A DNA stretch of 64,000 nucleotides from Okeanomitos corallinicola TIOX110 (GTDB lineage: Bacteria > Cyanobacteriota > Cyanobacteriia > Cyanobacteriales > Nostocaceae). This document shows positions 44,950-55,511 of the stretch, one piece after another. Positions within the stretch are counted from its first letter, which is position 1. Every line of letters starts with the position of its first letter. The notes below the pieces were generated by a model. It saw nothing but the letters and a program-made list of their open reading frames with translations. It did no database searches and had not been told where the DNA came from. A program made the translations under genes and the position numbers. The stretch covers positions 3,699,318 through 3,763,317 of the forward strand of contig NZ_CP150886.1 in assembly GCF_038050375.1 (NCBI RefSeq), read 5' to 3'.

Positions 44950-47847
44950 TTAACTATAAGCCTCCATCGGTAAACAAGAACAAACAAAATTCCTATCCCC
45001 AAAAGCAGCATCTATCCTACCCACACTTGGCCAGAACTTATATTCCTTACTCCAACTTGCAGGATAACCAGCTTGTTCACGAGAATAACCATGTTTCCAC
45101 TCACCAACAATCAAACTTTCCGCAGTGTGAGGCGCATTTTTCAAAACATTATCTTGCAGATCCATATTACCAGATTCAATCTCAGAAATCTCCTTTCTAA
45201 TCGCAATTAACGCCTCACAAAAACGATCTAATTCTTCCTTAGATTCGCTTTCTGTTGGTTCTACCATAATTGTCCCACCCACAGGCCAAGAAACCGTAGG
45301 AGCATGAAAACCATAGTCCATTAACCGCTTCGCAACATCATCAATTTCGATGTTTGCTGATTTTTTCAAAGCACGTAAATCTAAAATACATTCATGTGCT
45401 ACAAAACCATTTTTTCCCTGATATAAAACTGGATAAAATGATTCTAATTTCTTAGCGATGTAATTAGCATTTAAAATCGCAATTTTGGTAGCTTCCGTTA
45501 ACCCCTCTGCACCCATCATTGCAATGTACATCCAAGAAATTACCAAAATACTCGCACTTCCCCAAGGTGCAGCAGAAACCGCACCCAAATTACCACCTAA
45601 TTTAATTACAGAATGTCCAGGTAAGAACGGTACAAGATGGGAAGCGACACCAATAGGACCCATTCCCGGACCACCACCACCATGAGGAATACAGAAAGTT
45701 TTGTGTAAGTTCAAATGACAAACATCAGCACCAATATCACCAGGACGACAAATACCCACCTGAGCATTCATATTAGCCCCGTCCATGTAAACTTGTCCAC
45801 CATGTTCATGAACTATGGCACAAATTTCTTGAATTGCTTCTTCAAATACTCCATGAGTTGATGGATATGTCACCATTAACGCTGCTAATTCACTACTATG
45901 TTTTTCAGCTTTGGCTTTTAAATCAGCAACATCAATATTACCCTGATCATCACAAGCAATTCCGACAACTTTCATCCCACACATGACCGCGCTTGCAGGA
46001 TTTGTCCCATGTGCAGATTGGGGAATTAAACAAATATTTCTGTGTCCTTCTCCCCGACTTTGGTGATATTCATGAATTACCAAAAGTCCAGAATATTCAC
46101 CTTGAGAACCCGCATTTGGTTGTAAAGAAATTCCCGCAAATCCTGTAATTTCTCCTAACCAGTTTTCTAATTGTTGAAACAGGATTTGATAACCTCTGGT
46201 TTGGGAAATTGGCGCGAAAGGATGGATTTTGCCAAATTCTGCCCAAGTTACCGGAATCATTTCGGAAGTTGCATTTAACTTCATGGTACAAGAACCCAAG
46301 GGAATCATCGAACTTGTTAATGATAAATCCTTGGTTTCTAGTTGATGTAAATAACGCAATAATTCCGTTTCTGAATGATAGCGGTTGAAAATGGGATGAG
46401 TGAGATATTCACTTTCACGAATTTGGGAAATATGAGAACTTGAAAAAGTGATTTCTGCAATATTAAAAGGTAATTGATCTTGCAGTGCGAAAACTTGTAA
46501 TAAATCAATTACATCTGCTTCTGTTGTGGTTTCATCTAAGGAAATTCCTACATCAGAATTATCAAAAATTCGCAAGTTGATATTTCTCGCATCCGCAGCT
46601 TCTAAAATTGCCTGTAAACTGGTATTTCCTAACTCTATCCGCAGAGTATCAAAGAAGTTTTCATTAACAATTTTATAACCTAAACTTTGCAAACCTGCTG
46701 CTAAAGTTGCGGTGAGTTTATGAACAGTTTCCGCAATTCCCCTTAAACCATCGGGTCCATGATACACTGCATACATCCCCGCCATCACTGCCAACAATAC
46801 CTGCGCTGTGCAAATATTACTGGTGGCTTTATCTCTGCGAATGTGTTGTTCACGGGTTTGTAAAGCTAACCGATAAGCAGATTTACCATGAACATCTTTT
46901 GATACACCCACAATCCGCCCTGGAACTAAGCGTTTATACTCCTCTTTAGTAGCAAAATACGCCGCATGAGGTCCACCGAATCCCATCGGAATACCAAACC
47001 TCTGGGTGCTTCCTACCGCTATATCTGCCCCTAATTCACCGGGGGGTGTGAGTAATGTTAAACTCAGAGGATCTGCCGCTATTGTCACCAATGCACCCTG
47101 AGCATGGGACTGTTCTATAAAGTTGCGATAGTCGTAAATTTTACCATCAGTTGCGGGATATTGCAGAATTGCCCCAAAGATGGTTTCGGAAAAATCAAAG
47201 GTTTGATGATCACCGATGATGATGTTGATACTTAGAGGTTTTGCACGGGTTTGTAATACGTCAATGGTTTGGGGATGACACGCATTAGACACAAAAAAGT
47301 TATGGGATTTATTTTTGCAGATACCATAACTCATACTCATTGCTTCTGCTGCTGCTGTCGCTTCGTCTAATAAGGAAGCGTTAGCAATTTCTAAACCTGT
47401 CAAGTCTATGATCATGGTTTGGAAATTTAAAAGTGCTTCCAAACGTCCTTGGGCGATTTCTGGTTGATAGGGGGTGTAAGCGGTGTACCAACCGGGATTT
47501 TCTAAGATGTTGCGTTGAATCACTGTGGGGGTAATGCAGTCGTGATACCCCATACCCATGTAGGAACGGTAAACTTGATTCTTTTCAGCGATTTGTTTTA
47601 ATTTTGCTAATGCTGCATATTCGCTTTGTGCTTTTGGAAGTTGCAACTTTTTATCTAAGCGAATTCCCTGGGGTACGGTTTTAGCAATTAAGTCATCTAG
47701 GTTATTCAAACCTAATGTTACCAGCATTTGCTGAACATCATCAGAGTTTGGTCCGATGTGTCTTTGGCTGAAATTGCTGACTTTGTTACTACTTTGAGCT
47801 AAGATGTTGCGATCGCTAGACTGAGGACGAGATAGATTTGCTACCAC
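44950..47847 (-). CDS. gcvP: Glycine dehydrogenase (decarboxylating), P-protein
   Basis: 965 residues. PLP enzyme that decarboxylates glycine and passes the aminomethyl group to lipoyl-GcvH. The PLP lysine is in [18 protein letters not shown] (about 708-725). Both the alpha and beta halves of the single-chain type are present ([20 protein letters not shown] at the start; [14 protein letters not shown] in the middle). In cyanobacteria it works in photorespiration and one-carbon supply. Last gene of the gcvT-gcvH-gcvP series, with 156 bp between gcvH and gcvP. Confidence 0.98.
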   Translation of the reverse strand: MVANLSRPQSSDRNILAQSSNKVSNFSQRHIGPNSDDVQQMLVTLGLNNLDDLIAKTVPQGIRLDKKLQLPKAQSEYAALAKLKQIAEKNQVYRSYMGMGYHDCITPTVIQRNILENPGWYTAYTPYQPEIAQGRLEALLNFQTMIIDLTGLEIANASLLDEATAAAEAMSMSYGICKNKSHNFFVSNACHPQTIDVLQTRAKPLSINIIIGDHQTFDFSETIFGAILQYPATDGKIYDYRNFIEQSHAQGALVTIAADPLSLTLLTPPGELGADIAVGSTQRFGIPMGFGGPHAAYFATKEEYKRLVPGRIVGVSKDVHGKSAYRLALQTREQHIRRDKATSNICTAQVLLAVMAGMYAVYHGPDGLRGIAETVHKLTATLAAGLQSLGYKIVNENFFDTLRIELGNTSLQAILEAADARNINLRIFDNSDVGISLDETTTEADVIDLLQVFALQDQLPFNIAEITFSSSHISQIRESEYLTHPIFNRYHSETELLRYLHQLETKDLSLTSSMIPLGSCTMKLNATSEMIPVTWAEFGKIHPFAPISQTRGYQILFQQLENWLGEITGFAGISLQPNAGSQGEYSGLLVIHEYHQSRGEGHRNICLIPQSAHGTNPASAVMCGMKVVGIACDDQGNIDVADLKAKAEKHSSELAALMVTYPSTHGVFEEAIQEICAIVHEHGGQVYMDGANMNAQVGICRPGDIGADVCHLNLHKTFCIPHGGGGPGMGPIGVASHLVPFLPGHSVIKLGGNLGAVSAAPWGSASILVISWMYIAMMGAEGLTEATKIAILNANYIAKKLESFYPVLYQGKNGFVAHECILDLRALKKSANIEIDDVAKRLMDYGFHAPTVSWPVGGTIMVEPTESESKEELDRFCEALIAIRKEISEIESGNMDLQDNVLKNAPHTAESLIVGEWKHGYSREQAGYPASWSKEYKFWPSVGRIDAAFGDRNFVCSCLPMEAYS

Positions 47848-47965
47848 CTATTTTTCTCCTACATTACTATTTAATATATTGTAATGATTACTTGGAAATA
47901 GGTAAGTTCGCCTCAAAAATTGTCCCGTTTACAAAACGAATACTGTCAACCTCAATTCTAGAAAT

Positions 47966-47984
47966 GGTGCGTTATTAACGCACC
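47966..47984. repeat. GGTGCGTTA palindrome between gcvH and gcvP
   Basis: ggtgcgttattaacgcacc is a compact palindrome belonging to the family also found at 4809-4901 and 44914. It lies in the gcvH-gcvP gap and may affect relative expression by mRNA folding. Confidence 0.6.
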
Positions 47985-48003
47985 CCACAAACATGAAAAT
48001 TAC

Positions 48004-48393
48004 TTACTCACCTTCTACCAAAGCACTGTATTCATCAGCTGTCATTAATTCGTCAATTTCATCCAGATTATCAACACGGATTTTAATTAACCAACCATCA
48101 TGATAAGGATCATCAGCTAATTGTTCAGGAGCGTCAACAATTGCACTGTTACGTTCTATCACTGTACCACTCAAAGGAGCTTTGAGTTCTTCGACAGCTT
48201 TCACTGACTCAATGTTACCGAATCCCTCTCCCTTAGTAATCACTTCATCCACATCGGGAACTTCCAAAAAAACAATATCACCCAATTGATCTACAGCATA
48301 GGCAGTAATACCAATTGTGGCAATTTCTCCATCTAAACGTACATACTCATGGGTATCTTGATACTGTAGCTCTTGCGGATATTCCAAATCCAT
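48004..48393 (-). CDS. gcvH: Glycine cleavage system H protein
   Basis: 129 residues. It carries the lipoyl group shuttling between P, T and L proteins. The lipoylated Lys is in [16 protein letters not shown] (about 57-72), and the end [10 protein letters not shown] is typical. Length is normal. Between gcvT (96 bp upstream) and gcvP in the same direction. Confidence 0.98.
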   Translation of the reverse strand: MDLEYPQELQYQDTHEYVRLDGEIATIGITAYAVDQLGDIVFLEVPDVDEVITKGEGFGNIESVKAVEELKAPLSGTVIERNSAIVDAPEQLADDPYHDGWLIKIRVDNLDEIDELMTADEYSALVEGE

Positions 48394-48489
48394 AGCACTT
48401 CCTCTTCCACGTTAATAAATTTATTGTTACCAGATTAGTGTTACCAGAGTAACCCAAGAGACATTATTCCTCAAAAAATTGAAAAAGGA

Positions 48490-49623
48490 TCATTTAGTCC
48501 GATTTTTTGAGCGATAAAAAGGACGTTTGACTACAACAGTAGGATAAGTTTTACCACGAATTTCCACCTCTAGTTCTTGCTTAACGGTTGCTAATTCTTT
48601 GGGAACATAAGCTAAAGCTACCGGATAACCAAGGGTGGGTGACAGTGTTCCACTGGTAACTTCTCCTATGGTCTGACCTGATGATAATACAGGGTAGCCA
48701 TGACGAGGAATGTTTCTACCTTGGGTTAGTAAACCTACGAGTTTACGCTTAACTCCCTGGGTCTTTTGCTGTTCTAAAATACTACGGCCAATAAAATCAC
48801 CTTTAGTATCCAAATGAACCAGCCAACTTAAACCAGCTTCTAAGGGTGTGGTGGTATCATCAATATCTTGACCATACAGTGCCATGGCAGCCTCTAAACG
48901 CAATGTATCCCTACAACCAAGGCCACAGGGAGTCACACCAGATTCATAGAGATAATGCCACAATTTTATCCCCACTTCGGGAGCTACCATGACTTCAAAG
49001 CCATCTTCCCCGGTATAACCTGTCCGCGCTAAAAAGGCTGGTTGATCAAAGATGGTGGTTTCTAAATGTCCAAAGGCTTTAATTACACTCAGATCATCCG
49101 CTACCAAAGACTGAATATAACCAGTAGCTTTTGGCCCTTGAACAGCAATTAAGATTTTATCCCGTGACAGGTCTTGAAACTCAATATTAGTTAGGTCAAG
49201 ATGTTTTAATAACCAGTTTTTATCTTTGTCGGTAGTTGCCGCATTAACGATCATCACGACCTTTTCTGTGCCTGTATTATCTACACCTTGATGGTAAATA
49301 ATAATATCGTCTATGATCCCCGCCTGTTGATTTAATAAAACTGTGTATTGTGCTTGACCGGATTGTAAACGACTTAAATCTGATGGTACTAATTTCTCTA
49401 GTTGGGAAATCAGGTTTTTACCTTGGAAAGTAAATTTACCCATGTGGGAAATATCAAACATCCCCGCTGCATTTCTCACAGCTTGATGTTCTTGGGTGAT
49501 ACCGCTATATTGTACTGGCATTTCCCAACCACCGAAGCTGGTAAAGCGAGCTTTGAGTTCTACACCAAGGTGATATAAGGGAGTTTGTAATAGAGATTGG
49601 GTATGATTTTCTGATTTAGCCAC
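48490..49623 (-). CDS. gcvT: Aminomethyltransferase, T-protein
   Basis: 377 residues. It transfers the methylene group from GcvH to tetrahydrofolate and releases ammonia. Start MAKSENHTQSLLQTPLYHLG. Family motifs include GGWEMPVQYSGITQEHQAVR, MFDISHMGKF, ARTGYTGEDGFEVM (folate-site region), GLGCRDTLRLEAAMALYGQD and the C-terminal beta-domain. First gene of the series; no glycine-riboswitch-like tandem motif was found in the 144 bp upstream. Confidence 0.98.
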   Translation of the reverse strand: MAKSENHTQSLLQTPLYHLGVELKARFTSFGGWEMPVQYSGITQEHQAVRNAAGMFDISHMGKFTFQGKNLISQLEKLVPSDLSRLQSGQAQYTVLLNQQAGIIDDIIIYHQGVDNTGTEKVVMIVNAATTDKDKNWLLKHLDLTNIEFQDLSRDKILIAVQGPKATGYIQSLVADDLSVIKAFGHLETTIFDQPAFLARTGYTGEDGFEVMVAPEVGIKLWHYLYESGVTPCGLGCRDTLRLEAAMALYGQDIDDTTTPLEAGLSWLVHLDTKGDFIGRSILEQQKTQGVKRKLVGLLTQGRNIPRHGYPVLSSGQTIGEVTSGTLSPTLGYPVALAYVPKELATVKQELEVEIRGKTYPTVVVKRPFYRSKNRTK

Positions 49624-49767
49624 AGGTATTTTTAGGGATCATCAACATTTACTTATCCTACGGTATCAGTTCCCGTCACCTGCGATAACTCTCTATTTTT
49701 CTACCTAAGTCCTTGGTGCGGTTTAATAGTTAATAGTGAAAATGTTGAGATTTATTAAGCAAAGATT

Positions 49768-50262
49768 ATGAAACTTTGGCAAATACTCGCTAGTATGGTT
49801 TTAACTGTAGTTTTGTTTGTCTCCCCTCTATCAGCACAAGCCGCTAGTTCTTCTAGTATTACTCGTTCTGCTGGGGATGAAGTAGAAACTAAAGATTTTT
49901 CTGGTCAGGATTTAACAGGTAATGAGTATACCAATGTGGTATTAGAGAATGTTAATTTTAGCAATGCTAACCTCCGGGGTGCTGTGTTTAACGGTGCTTT
50001 GTTAGAGGATGCGAATTTACATGGTGTAGATTTTCGCCAAGGTATTGCTTATTTAGTCAAGTTTAAGAATGCTGATTTAACTGATTCCTTGTTTACGGAT
50101 GCCATGATGCTGCGTTCTGTGTTTGAGAATGTAGATGTCACTGGTGCAGATTTTACCGATGCGATTTTAGATGGAGTAGAGATCAAAAAACTCTGTGTTA
50201 ATGCTAGTGGTGTTAACTCTAAAACTGGTGTAGATACCCGTGAATCTTTAGGTTGTAAGTAA
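49768..50262 (+). CDS. Exported pentapeptide-repeat protein
   Basis: 164 residues. Signal peptide [20 protein letters not shown] ends near AQAAS. Residues about 45-145 contain A(D/N)LxX-type pentapeptide repeats ([45 protein letters not shown]), which form a right-handed beta helix. Two Cys near the C-terminus (KLCVNASG...LGCK) could form a disulfide. This fits the thylakoid-lumen type of pentapeptide proteins in cyanobacteria and plastids. It is divergent from gcvT. Confidence 0.92.
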   Translation: MKLWQILASMVLTVVLFVSPLSAQAASSSSITRSAGDEVETKDFSGQDLTGNEYTNVVLENVNFSNANLRGAVFNGALLEDANLHGVDFRQGIAYLVKFKNADLTDSLFTDAMMLRSVFENVDVTGADFTDAILDGVEIKKLCVNASGVNSKTGVDTRESLGCK

Positions 50263-50339
50263 GCATTCAGCTTTCCTCTTTCCCATACAGAGTATGGGAA
50301 TTAATTCTTTCTCCTGACTCCTGACTTCTAACTCCTCAG

Positions 50340-50651
50340 TTATTGGAAATGCTTTTCCATTTCTAATCTTTGTTCTACATTTCGTAAAAAGTAACCATCT
50401 ATCATTGCTGAACCTAATAACTTACCTAATTCATCGCGGCTGGTAGTGATCACCGTATTATATTTATCATGAGGTAAATTACCTAATGTGGCAACAATAG
50501 ATTTTTGAATAACTTCAAATACTTCTGATGAATTAGGTTTAGATAATTGATTTACTGTTTCTGGGGTTAGAGACTGTATGTAGTGCCAAAATTGATCTTG
50601 ATTTTCTTCAGATGCAAAATAATCTGGCTGAGAATGGGAAAGATTACTCAT
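50340..50651 (-). CDS. DUF760 family protein
   Basis: 103 residues from the chosen ATG at 50651 (MSNLSHSQPDYFASEENQDQ); an ATG at 50678 would add nine non-typical residues. Conserved stretches are YIQSLTPETVNQLSKPNSSE, TLGNLPHDKY, TTSRDELGKLLGSAMIDGYF and LRNVEQRLEMEKHF. The DUF760 family occurs in cyanobacteria and plastids. All-helical, soluble, function unknown. Confidence 0.9.
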   Translation of the reverse strand: MSNLSHSQPDYFASEENQDQFWHYIQSLTPETVNQLSKPNSSEVFEVIQKSIVATLGNLPHDKYNTVITTSRDELGKLLGSAMIDGYFLRNVEQRLEMEKHFQ

Positions 50652-50756
50652 GGCAATTACTTTAAACTTTAAAATCATTTGATTATCAATTTACCAAGAG
50701 AATCATTAATTCATGGTCAAAGAAACCGAACCTGGGAAGATGTGTTTCTTCTACAC

Positions 50757-50784
50757 AAGTCATTAGTCATTAGTCATTAGTCAG
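50757..50784 (+). repeat. Heptameric tandem repeat (AGTCATT)
   Basis: Four GTCATTA units lie between the DUF760 and DUF4346 genes, the same motif as at 9150 and 57400. Confidence 0.8.
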
Positions 50785-50818
50785 GAGGTTATTACCTTTT
50801 GACTCCTGACTTCTTAAA

Positions 50819-51208
50819 TTAATCTTGTACGTATTCTTTCCCAGTCACTAAGGCAATCTCAGCCCGGACAAATTCCCTACCTAAATAAGCAGCATGATCT
50901 AAGAAAGTGATTGGACAGGGTTTAGTTTCTTCAAATATTTTGACACATAATTCTTTAGCAGTCCGGCCGCTAAATACTGTGGTGTGAGTTCTTTCTACTT
51001 TACCCTTGGCAGGAATTACCTTACCTGTTTCTGGATCTACAGCTAAACCACGTTCATCAATGACGTTTGTAAAATGCTTGGCGTAAATCAATCTTTCATT
51101 GCAGTCAATGTAAATAATGAAATAGCCGTTAGGATCAAGTTCTATATGACGGTGGGAAAGTTTATCATCAATGGCGGTTAAATCATCAAGTATTAAATTT
51201 ATAGTCAT
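50819..51208 (-). CDS. Stand-alone DUF4346 domain protein
   Basis: 129 residues from ATG 51208 (a TTG start at 51214 is the alternative). The C-terminal half (THTTVFSGRTAKELCVKIFE; FLDHAAYLGREFVRAEIALV; EYVQD) matches the last about 75 residues of the thymidylate-synthase-like protein at 14434 (THTTPGSGEIVGCYSGKNAL; RPDHAAYLGMELQKAV; PYVQDQ). The N-terminal half has a strand pattern with GYFIIYIDCNERLIYAKHF. No membrane segment. Function unknown; the shared domain hints at a link to folate or dUMP metabolism. Start choice is uncertain. Confidence 0.85.
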   Translation of the reverse strand: MTINLILDDLTAIDDKLSHRHIELDPNGYFIIYIDCNERLIYAKHFTNVIDERGLAVDPETGKVIPAKGKVERTHTTVFSGRTAKELCVKIFEETKPCPITFLDHAAYLGREFVRAEIALVTGKEYVQD

Positions 51209-51277
51209 GATCAAAAGATAACTTATTTAGATGGTGTTTGAGATTACAGATCCAGTTTAATTCTTTAGCTACCTGTT

Positions 51278-52459
51278 TTAAACATTATTTTGAGTAAAAG
51301 GTAACTCTGCGTTAATTGCTTGGATTTCCTGTTCTTCCATTTGATTAACTTCTAGGATGTAAGAACGGAGAATTTTTCCTAAACGATTGTTGTAAAATCG
51401 GTGTAAACTATGGTTGGGTTTGGCAGGAAAACCACGGCGTTTCTTGTGTCTGCCACCTGCACCGGGATCAAAACTTTGGATGTTGTGAGCGATCGCCCAC
51501 TCAATTGGTGCATAATAACAAGCATCAAAATGTAAACAATCTATTTCTTGAAAACTGCCCCAATAACGTCCATAGAGTTTATCATCCTTAAATAAACAAA
51601 AAGACATCCCCACAGGTTGATGCTGATCTTCTTGATTATAAGCAGCAAAAAATACTACCCGATGACGATAATTATGATATAAACTTTCAAAAAATCTTTT
51701 ACTGAGATACTTACTACCCCACCACCCAAATTTATCACAGGTGTCAGCATAAAATTCATACATGAGTGGAAAAAGTGATTTGGGAATATCTTCCCCAGAA
51801 ATCACTTGCATTTGTAAACCAGCTTTTGCTACGGCTTTGCGTTCCCGTTTGATATTCCTTCTTTGGTTAGCATTGAATACCGATAAATAATTATCAAAAG
51901 ACTGAAAATCAGCGTTTTCCCAAATATAACTATGGTGTAACCAAGCTGTAAAACCTTGTTTTTCTAATACAGGTTTCCACTGAGGATCAACATAGAGAAA
52001 ATGACAACCGGAAATACTATTTTTTAGACAAAAATCATCAATTTCATGTACCATCATCGCTGTAATTTCGTCTTCATCTTCTCCAGGAGCAATTAAAAAC
52101 CGATAACCTTCGGCTGGGGTAAATGGGGACATCCCTAATAATTTCGGATAATACTCTATACCAAGACGATAAGCTAAATCTGCCCATTGATGATCAAAAA
52201 CAAATTCCCCTTGACTATGACCTTTTAAATACAGGGGTGCAGCCGCAATTAAAGTTTGATCTCGCCATATTGTTAAATGATTTGGCAACCAACCAGCGTT
52301 AGCAGTCGCACTATGGGAGGTTTCCATATTATTTAACCAGTCCCATTCTAAAAAGGGTGTTTTGAGTGGTATAGCTAAAGCATCCCAGGCTGTTTGCGGA
52401 ATATCAGCCAGCGTATGAGTCCAAAGTACAGAATAGTTAGATTTAGGTGATTTTACCAT
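51278..52459 (-). CDS. GNAT/FemAB-like acyltransferase (COG3146, DUF482)
   Basis: 393 residues. It matches the 'peptidogalycan biosynthesis' (COG3146) group, which is related to Fem aminoacyl transferases and GNAT enzymes. Typical stretches: TPFLEWDWLNNMETSHSA, AAPLYLKGHSQGEFVFDHQW, NQRRNIKRERKAVAKAGLQM, SKRFFESLYHNY, LYGRYWGS and FDPGAGGRHKKRRGF near the C-terminus. No membrane helix. Substrate unknown. Confidence 0.9.
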   Translation of the reverse strand: MVKSPKSNYSVLWTHTLADIPQTAWDALAIPLKTPFLEWDWLNNMETSHSATANAGWLPNHLTIWRDQTLIAAAPLYLKGHSQGEFVFDHQWADLAYRLGIEYYPKLLGMSPFTPAEGYRFLIAPGEDEDEITAMMVHEIDDFCLKNSISGCHFLYVDPQWKPVLEKQGFTAWLHHSYIWENADFQSFDNYLSVFNANQRRNIKRERKAVAKAGLQMQVISGEDIPKSLFPLMYEFYADTCDKFGWWGSKYLSKRFFESLYHNYRHRVVFFAAYNQEDQHQPVGMSFCLFKDDKLYGRYWGSFQEIDCLHFDACYYAPIEWAIAHNIQSFDPGAGGRHKKRRGFPAKPNHSLHRFYNNRLGKILRSYILEVNQMEEQEIQAINAELPFTQNNV

Positions 52460-52650
52460 TGTGTAGTGATGAATATCTATTTTGATGATGCAAGTAGGTG
52501 AATCTAATTAAACATAACCTAATACCATTTCTTTGTGAGGCCGCGCCGAATTTTTAAACCATGCTTTTTCTCCTCTGTGTTCTCTGTGTCTCTGTGGTTT
52601 GTTCCTTTCTAAATTTGACACATCTTTATACAGAATTGGTATAACAAGTA

Positions 52651-53364
52651 TTAAACAGGATTTAATCGTTGATGGTTTTTATGTAGCCGATAATGCAAAA
52701 ATACTTCTTGTTCAACTGTGTTGACTTCTATTAGTTCTAACTTGGGTGCTAAATTTGATAAAAATCCTTGTCCTGCTACTGGTGTTGGTGCAGTATCACC
52801 ACCTAAAATTAAAGGACAAATAGTTAACCATAATTCATCTATTAAATCAAATTCTAATAAAGAAGCAACTAATTGACCACCACCTAATACTGCGATATTT
52901 TTGATTTGTAAACTTGCTAGGTGTTGCCAAACTGCACAAGTATCAATATTTCCTGTTGTTGTTTCTATGACTAAAATTCTGTCAAACTCGGCACGGTTTT
53001 GCCAAAATTTCGCGCCTTTTGTAGTCGTCAATAGCCAGCGTTCTACAGGTTGCTGAAAGAATTTAATATCCGGATTAATGTTGCCAGAACTAGAAATCAC
53101 TATATGAAATGGCTGGGGAGATTTATGTTCTGTGGTTCTTTGTTGCAACAATCTTGGCTGAGAGATGGTGAGTGTTGTACCGTAAGCATGGAGAGTACCA
53201 GCACCAAATACAACAGCATCAGCAGCAGCGATTTGTGCTTCCAGGTGTGCTTTATCGGTCGTTGAGCCAAAACGGGCGGGCGATCGCCTAAAATCGGCTA
53301 TTTTGCCATCTGCACTCATGGCTAAAACTACTGTAGTATGAGGACGTTTTTGCATCATGTTCAA
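52651..53364 (-). CDS. RibD C-terminal (pyrimidine reductase) family protein
   Basis: 237 residues. Fold of the NADPH-dependent 5-amino-6-(phosphoribosylamino)uracil reductase of riboflavin synthesis, related to dihydrofolate reductase. Motifs: TTVVLAMSADGKIADFRRSP at the start, DAVVFGAGTLHAYGTTL, IAVLGGGQLVASLLEFDLID and ICPLILGGDTAPTP. No deaminase domain is present, so it is a stand-alone reductase. Whether it serves riboflavin or another pathway is not shown by its neighbours. Confidence 0.9.
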   Translation of the reverse strand: MNMMQKRPHTTVVLAMSADGKIADFRRSPARFGSTTDKAHLEAQIAAADAVVFGAGTLHAYGTTLTISQPRLLQQRTTEHKSPQPFHIVISSSGNINPDIKFFQQPVERWLLTTTKGAKFWQNRAEFDRILVIETTTGNIDTCAVWQHLASLQIKNIAVLGGGQLVASLLEFDLIDELWLTICPLILGGDTAPTPVAGQGFLSNLAPKLELIEVNTVEQEVFLHYRLHKNHQRLNPV

Positions 53365-53547
53365 GAAATCTGTACTTAATCTAACATTTTATATTTTTTG
53401 TATCTATAGTTTCTTTTTGAAAAATTAAAGTTTGATAATTTTAACCAACTACAATCTAATTAATATTTTTTACTAAAATGTCTCATTTACCTATTCCCAT
53501 TGTACTTTTTAATTTACGTTTTAATTGTTGTGGTTTGCAGATATTAA

Positions 53548-55476
53548 GTGAGACAATCAATGGTTAAGTCTCGTCAATCGTCTTTTCGGCGCATTTTAGT
53601 AACTAGAATCTTACTGGTATTTGTGCCAGTTTTATTAATTGGAGAAATGGTAACTCTGAATAAAGCACGTTCTAGTCTCTTGAATACTGCCAGAGAAAAT
53701 TTAAAAGACAGTGCTATTTATAAGGGTGAAAAAATTAATAATATGATTGCTGCTTTAAAAATTAATTTAATTAGTGCCAGTCAAACAAAGGTTATCCAGT
53801 CTGGTTCAGCAACAAAGGCGGAAAAATTTTTAACTCAATTAGCTGAAGCACTACCTAATACAATTGATTGTATTCAACTGCAACATTTACCCAGAAATAA
53901 ACAAAAAAGCAGTCAGAAAAATCCGATTATTGCCAGTACCTGTGGTAATCAATTAATTAATGATCAGCCATTATCTTTTACTAATCAAGAAGTTAAAATT
54001 ACTCTCATTCCTCCACAAAAACCGGGTAGAACTGGTCAGACTAACCAAGAAGATCAACTAAAATTACTATTGTCTCAGCCAGTTAATAATTTACGCGGCA
54101 ATTTAGCTTATGTTTTATTGGTAAAAACCACACTACACCGACAAACAGAAAATCATTCCGGTTCTCTGACAGGTTCTTTGATAGTCATTGATGAAAATGG
54201 CAAAATTTTTGCTTATATGTCCCCGGAAAAAATAGGTAAAAATATTCAAAGTTATGTAAATTTTCCTAATCTCAAAACTATTATTAATCATGCTATTCAA
54301 GGTGAAAATAATTCTACTTATATCAATTTTACAGATGCTAAGGAATTTGTAGTTGGTTACACAGCAATTCCTAGTCCCATTACACAGGGAAAGCCAGGAA
54401 AATGGATTATTTTCTCTGTATCTAGTGTCCAAGATTCACTCTCTGGTTTAGACGAAATCAAGTTAATTTTCATGGCTTTAACGGTTGGTTTAATTGGTGC
54501 GGGTTTGTGGGTATCTCTATATTTAGCTCCCTATTTAGCTAGTCCTTTAGAAGAACTGAGAGACTATGCGTTAAATATTCACAGTCACCATGCAGCACAA
54601 CCAATTCCCCATAACTTTAAAATTAAGGAATTTAATCAACTTGTTCAAGCTTTAGATCAAATGGTTGAAAGACTTAAAGCATGGGCAGAAGAATTAGAAA
54701 TAGCCTGGAAGGAAGCAAAGTCAGCTAATACTGTGAAAAGTCAATTTTTGGCGACAACTTCCCATGAATTGCGAAACCCTTTGAATATTATTATTAATTG
54801 TGTCCGTTTAGTCAGAGATGATTTATGTGATAGTCGAGAGGAAGAATTAGAATTTCTCAAACGAGCAGATGATACGGCGATTCATTTATTAGGTATTATT
54901 AATGATTTGCTGGATATTTCTAAAATTGAAGCAGGTAAATTATCGGTTTTTACTGCTCCTCTGGATTTACATCAATTGTTATTAGAAGTTATTAATTTAC
55001 AATCTGTAAATATTCAACAGAAAGGATTACAGTTAAAATGCGAAATAGGTAATAAACCCATTCCTGTTAAGGCAGATGAGGTAAAACTCAAACAAGTTTT
55101 AATTAATATTATTGGTAATGCTACTAAATTTACAGATACAGGTAGCATTATTATTAGTGCAAAAATTGAGGAAAATAAGAGTAGATTCTATGTAATTGTT
55201 TCTGTAAAAGATACAGGTATAGGTATTGATCCTGACCAACAAAATAAACTTTTCCGTCCTTTTGTGATGGTAGATGGTACAACCACACGCAAGTTTGAAG
55301 GGACTGGATTAGGATTAGCAATTTCCCGCAATTTAGTTGAACTGATGGGCGGGACAATCACTCTAGAAAGTTTGGGTTTAAATCAAGGAACAACATTAAA
55401 AATTCAATTACCTTTGATTGATGTTTCTCTGTTATCTAAACAAGGTAAAACAGAAAGGAGCATTATCAATAATTAA
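53548..55476 (+). CDS. Membrane sensor histidine kinase
   Basis: 642 residues. The start is GTG 53548, with an ATG at 53560 as alternative. One N-terminal membrane helix (ILVTRILLVFVPVLLIGEMV), a periplasmic dCache-like domain (about 40-305), a second helix (LIFMALTVGLIGAGLWVSLY), HAMP-like linker, then HisKA with His406 in SQFLATTSHELRNPLNIIIN. The HATPase domain has VLINIIGNATKFTD, DTGIGIDPDQQNKLF and GTGLGLAISRNL. Intact kinase; no receiver domain and no adjacent response regulator. Signal unknown. Confidence 0.93.
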   Translation: MRQSMVKSRQSSFRRILVTRILLVFVPVLLIGEMVTLNKARSSLLNTARENLKDSAIYKGEKINNMIAALKINLISASQTKVIQSGSATKAEKFLTQLAEALPNTIDCIQLQHLPRNKQKSSQKNPIIASTCGNQLINDQPLSFTNQEVKITLIPPQKPGRTGQTNQEDQLKLLLSQPVNNLRGNLAYVLLVKTTLHRQTENHSGSLTGSLIVIDENGKIFAYMSPEKIGKNIQSYVNFPNLKTIINHAIQGENNSTYINFTDAKEFVVGYTAIPSPITQGKPGKWIIFSVSSVQDSLSGLDEIKLIFMALTVGLIGAGLWVSLYLAPYLASPLEELRDYALNIHSHHAAQPIPHNFKIKEFNQLVQALDQMVERLKAWAEELEIAWKEAKSANTVKSQFLATTSHELRNPLNIIINCVRLVRDDLCDSREEELEFLKRADDTAIHLLGIINDLLDISKIEAGKLSVFTAPLDLHQLLLEVINLQSVNIQQKGLQLKCEIGNKPIPVKADEVKLKQVLINIIGNATKFTDTGSIIISAKIEENKSRFYVIVSVKDTGIGIDPDQQNKLFRPFVMVDGTTTRKFEGTGLGLAISRNLVELMGGTITLESLGLNQGTTLKIQLPLIDVSLLSKQGKTERSIINN

Positions 55477-55511
55477 TACTCCCTAATTTAAAAATAGATT
55501 CTTGTTATTAA

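Noticed and set aside
49624-49767. Glycine riboswitch upstream of gcvT
   Set aside because: No tandem aptamer-like conserved core could be found in the 144 bp.
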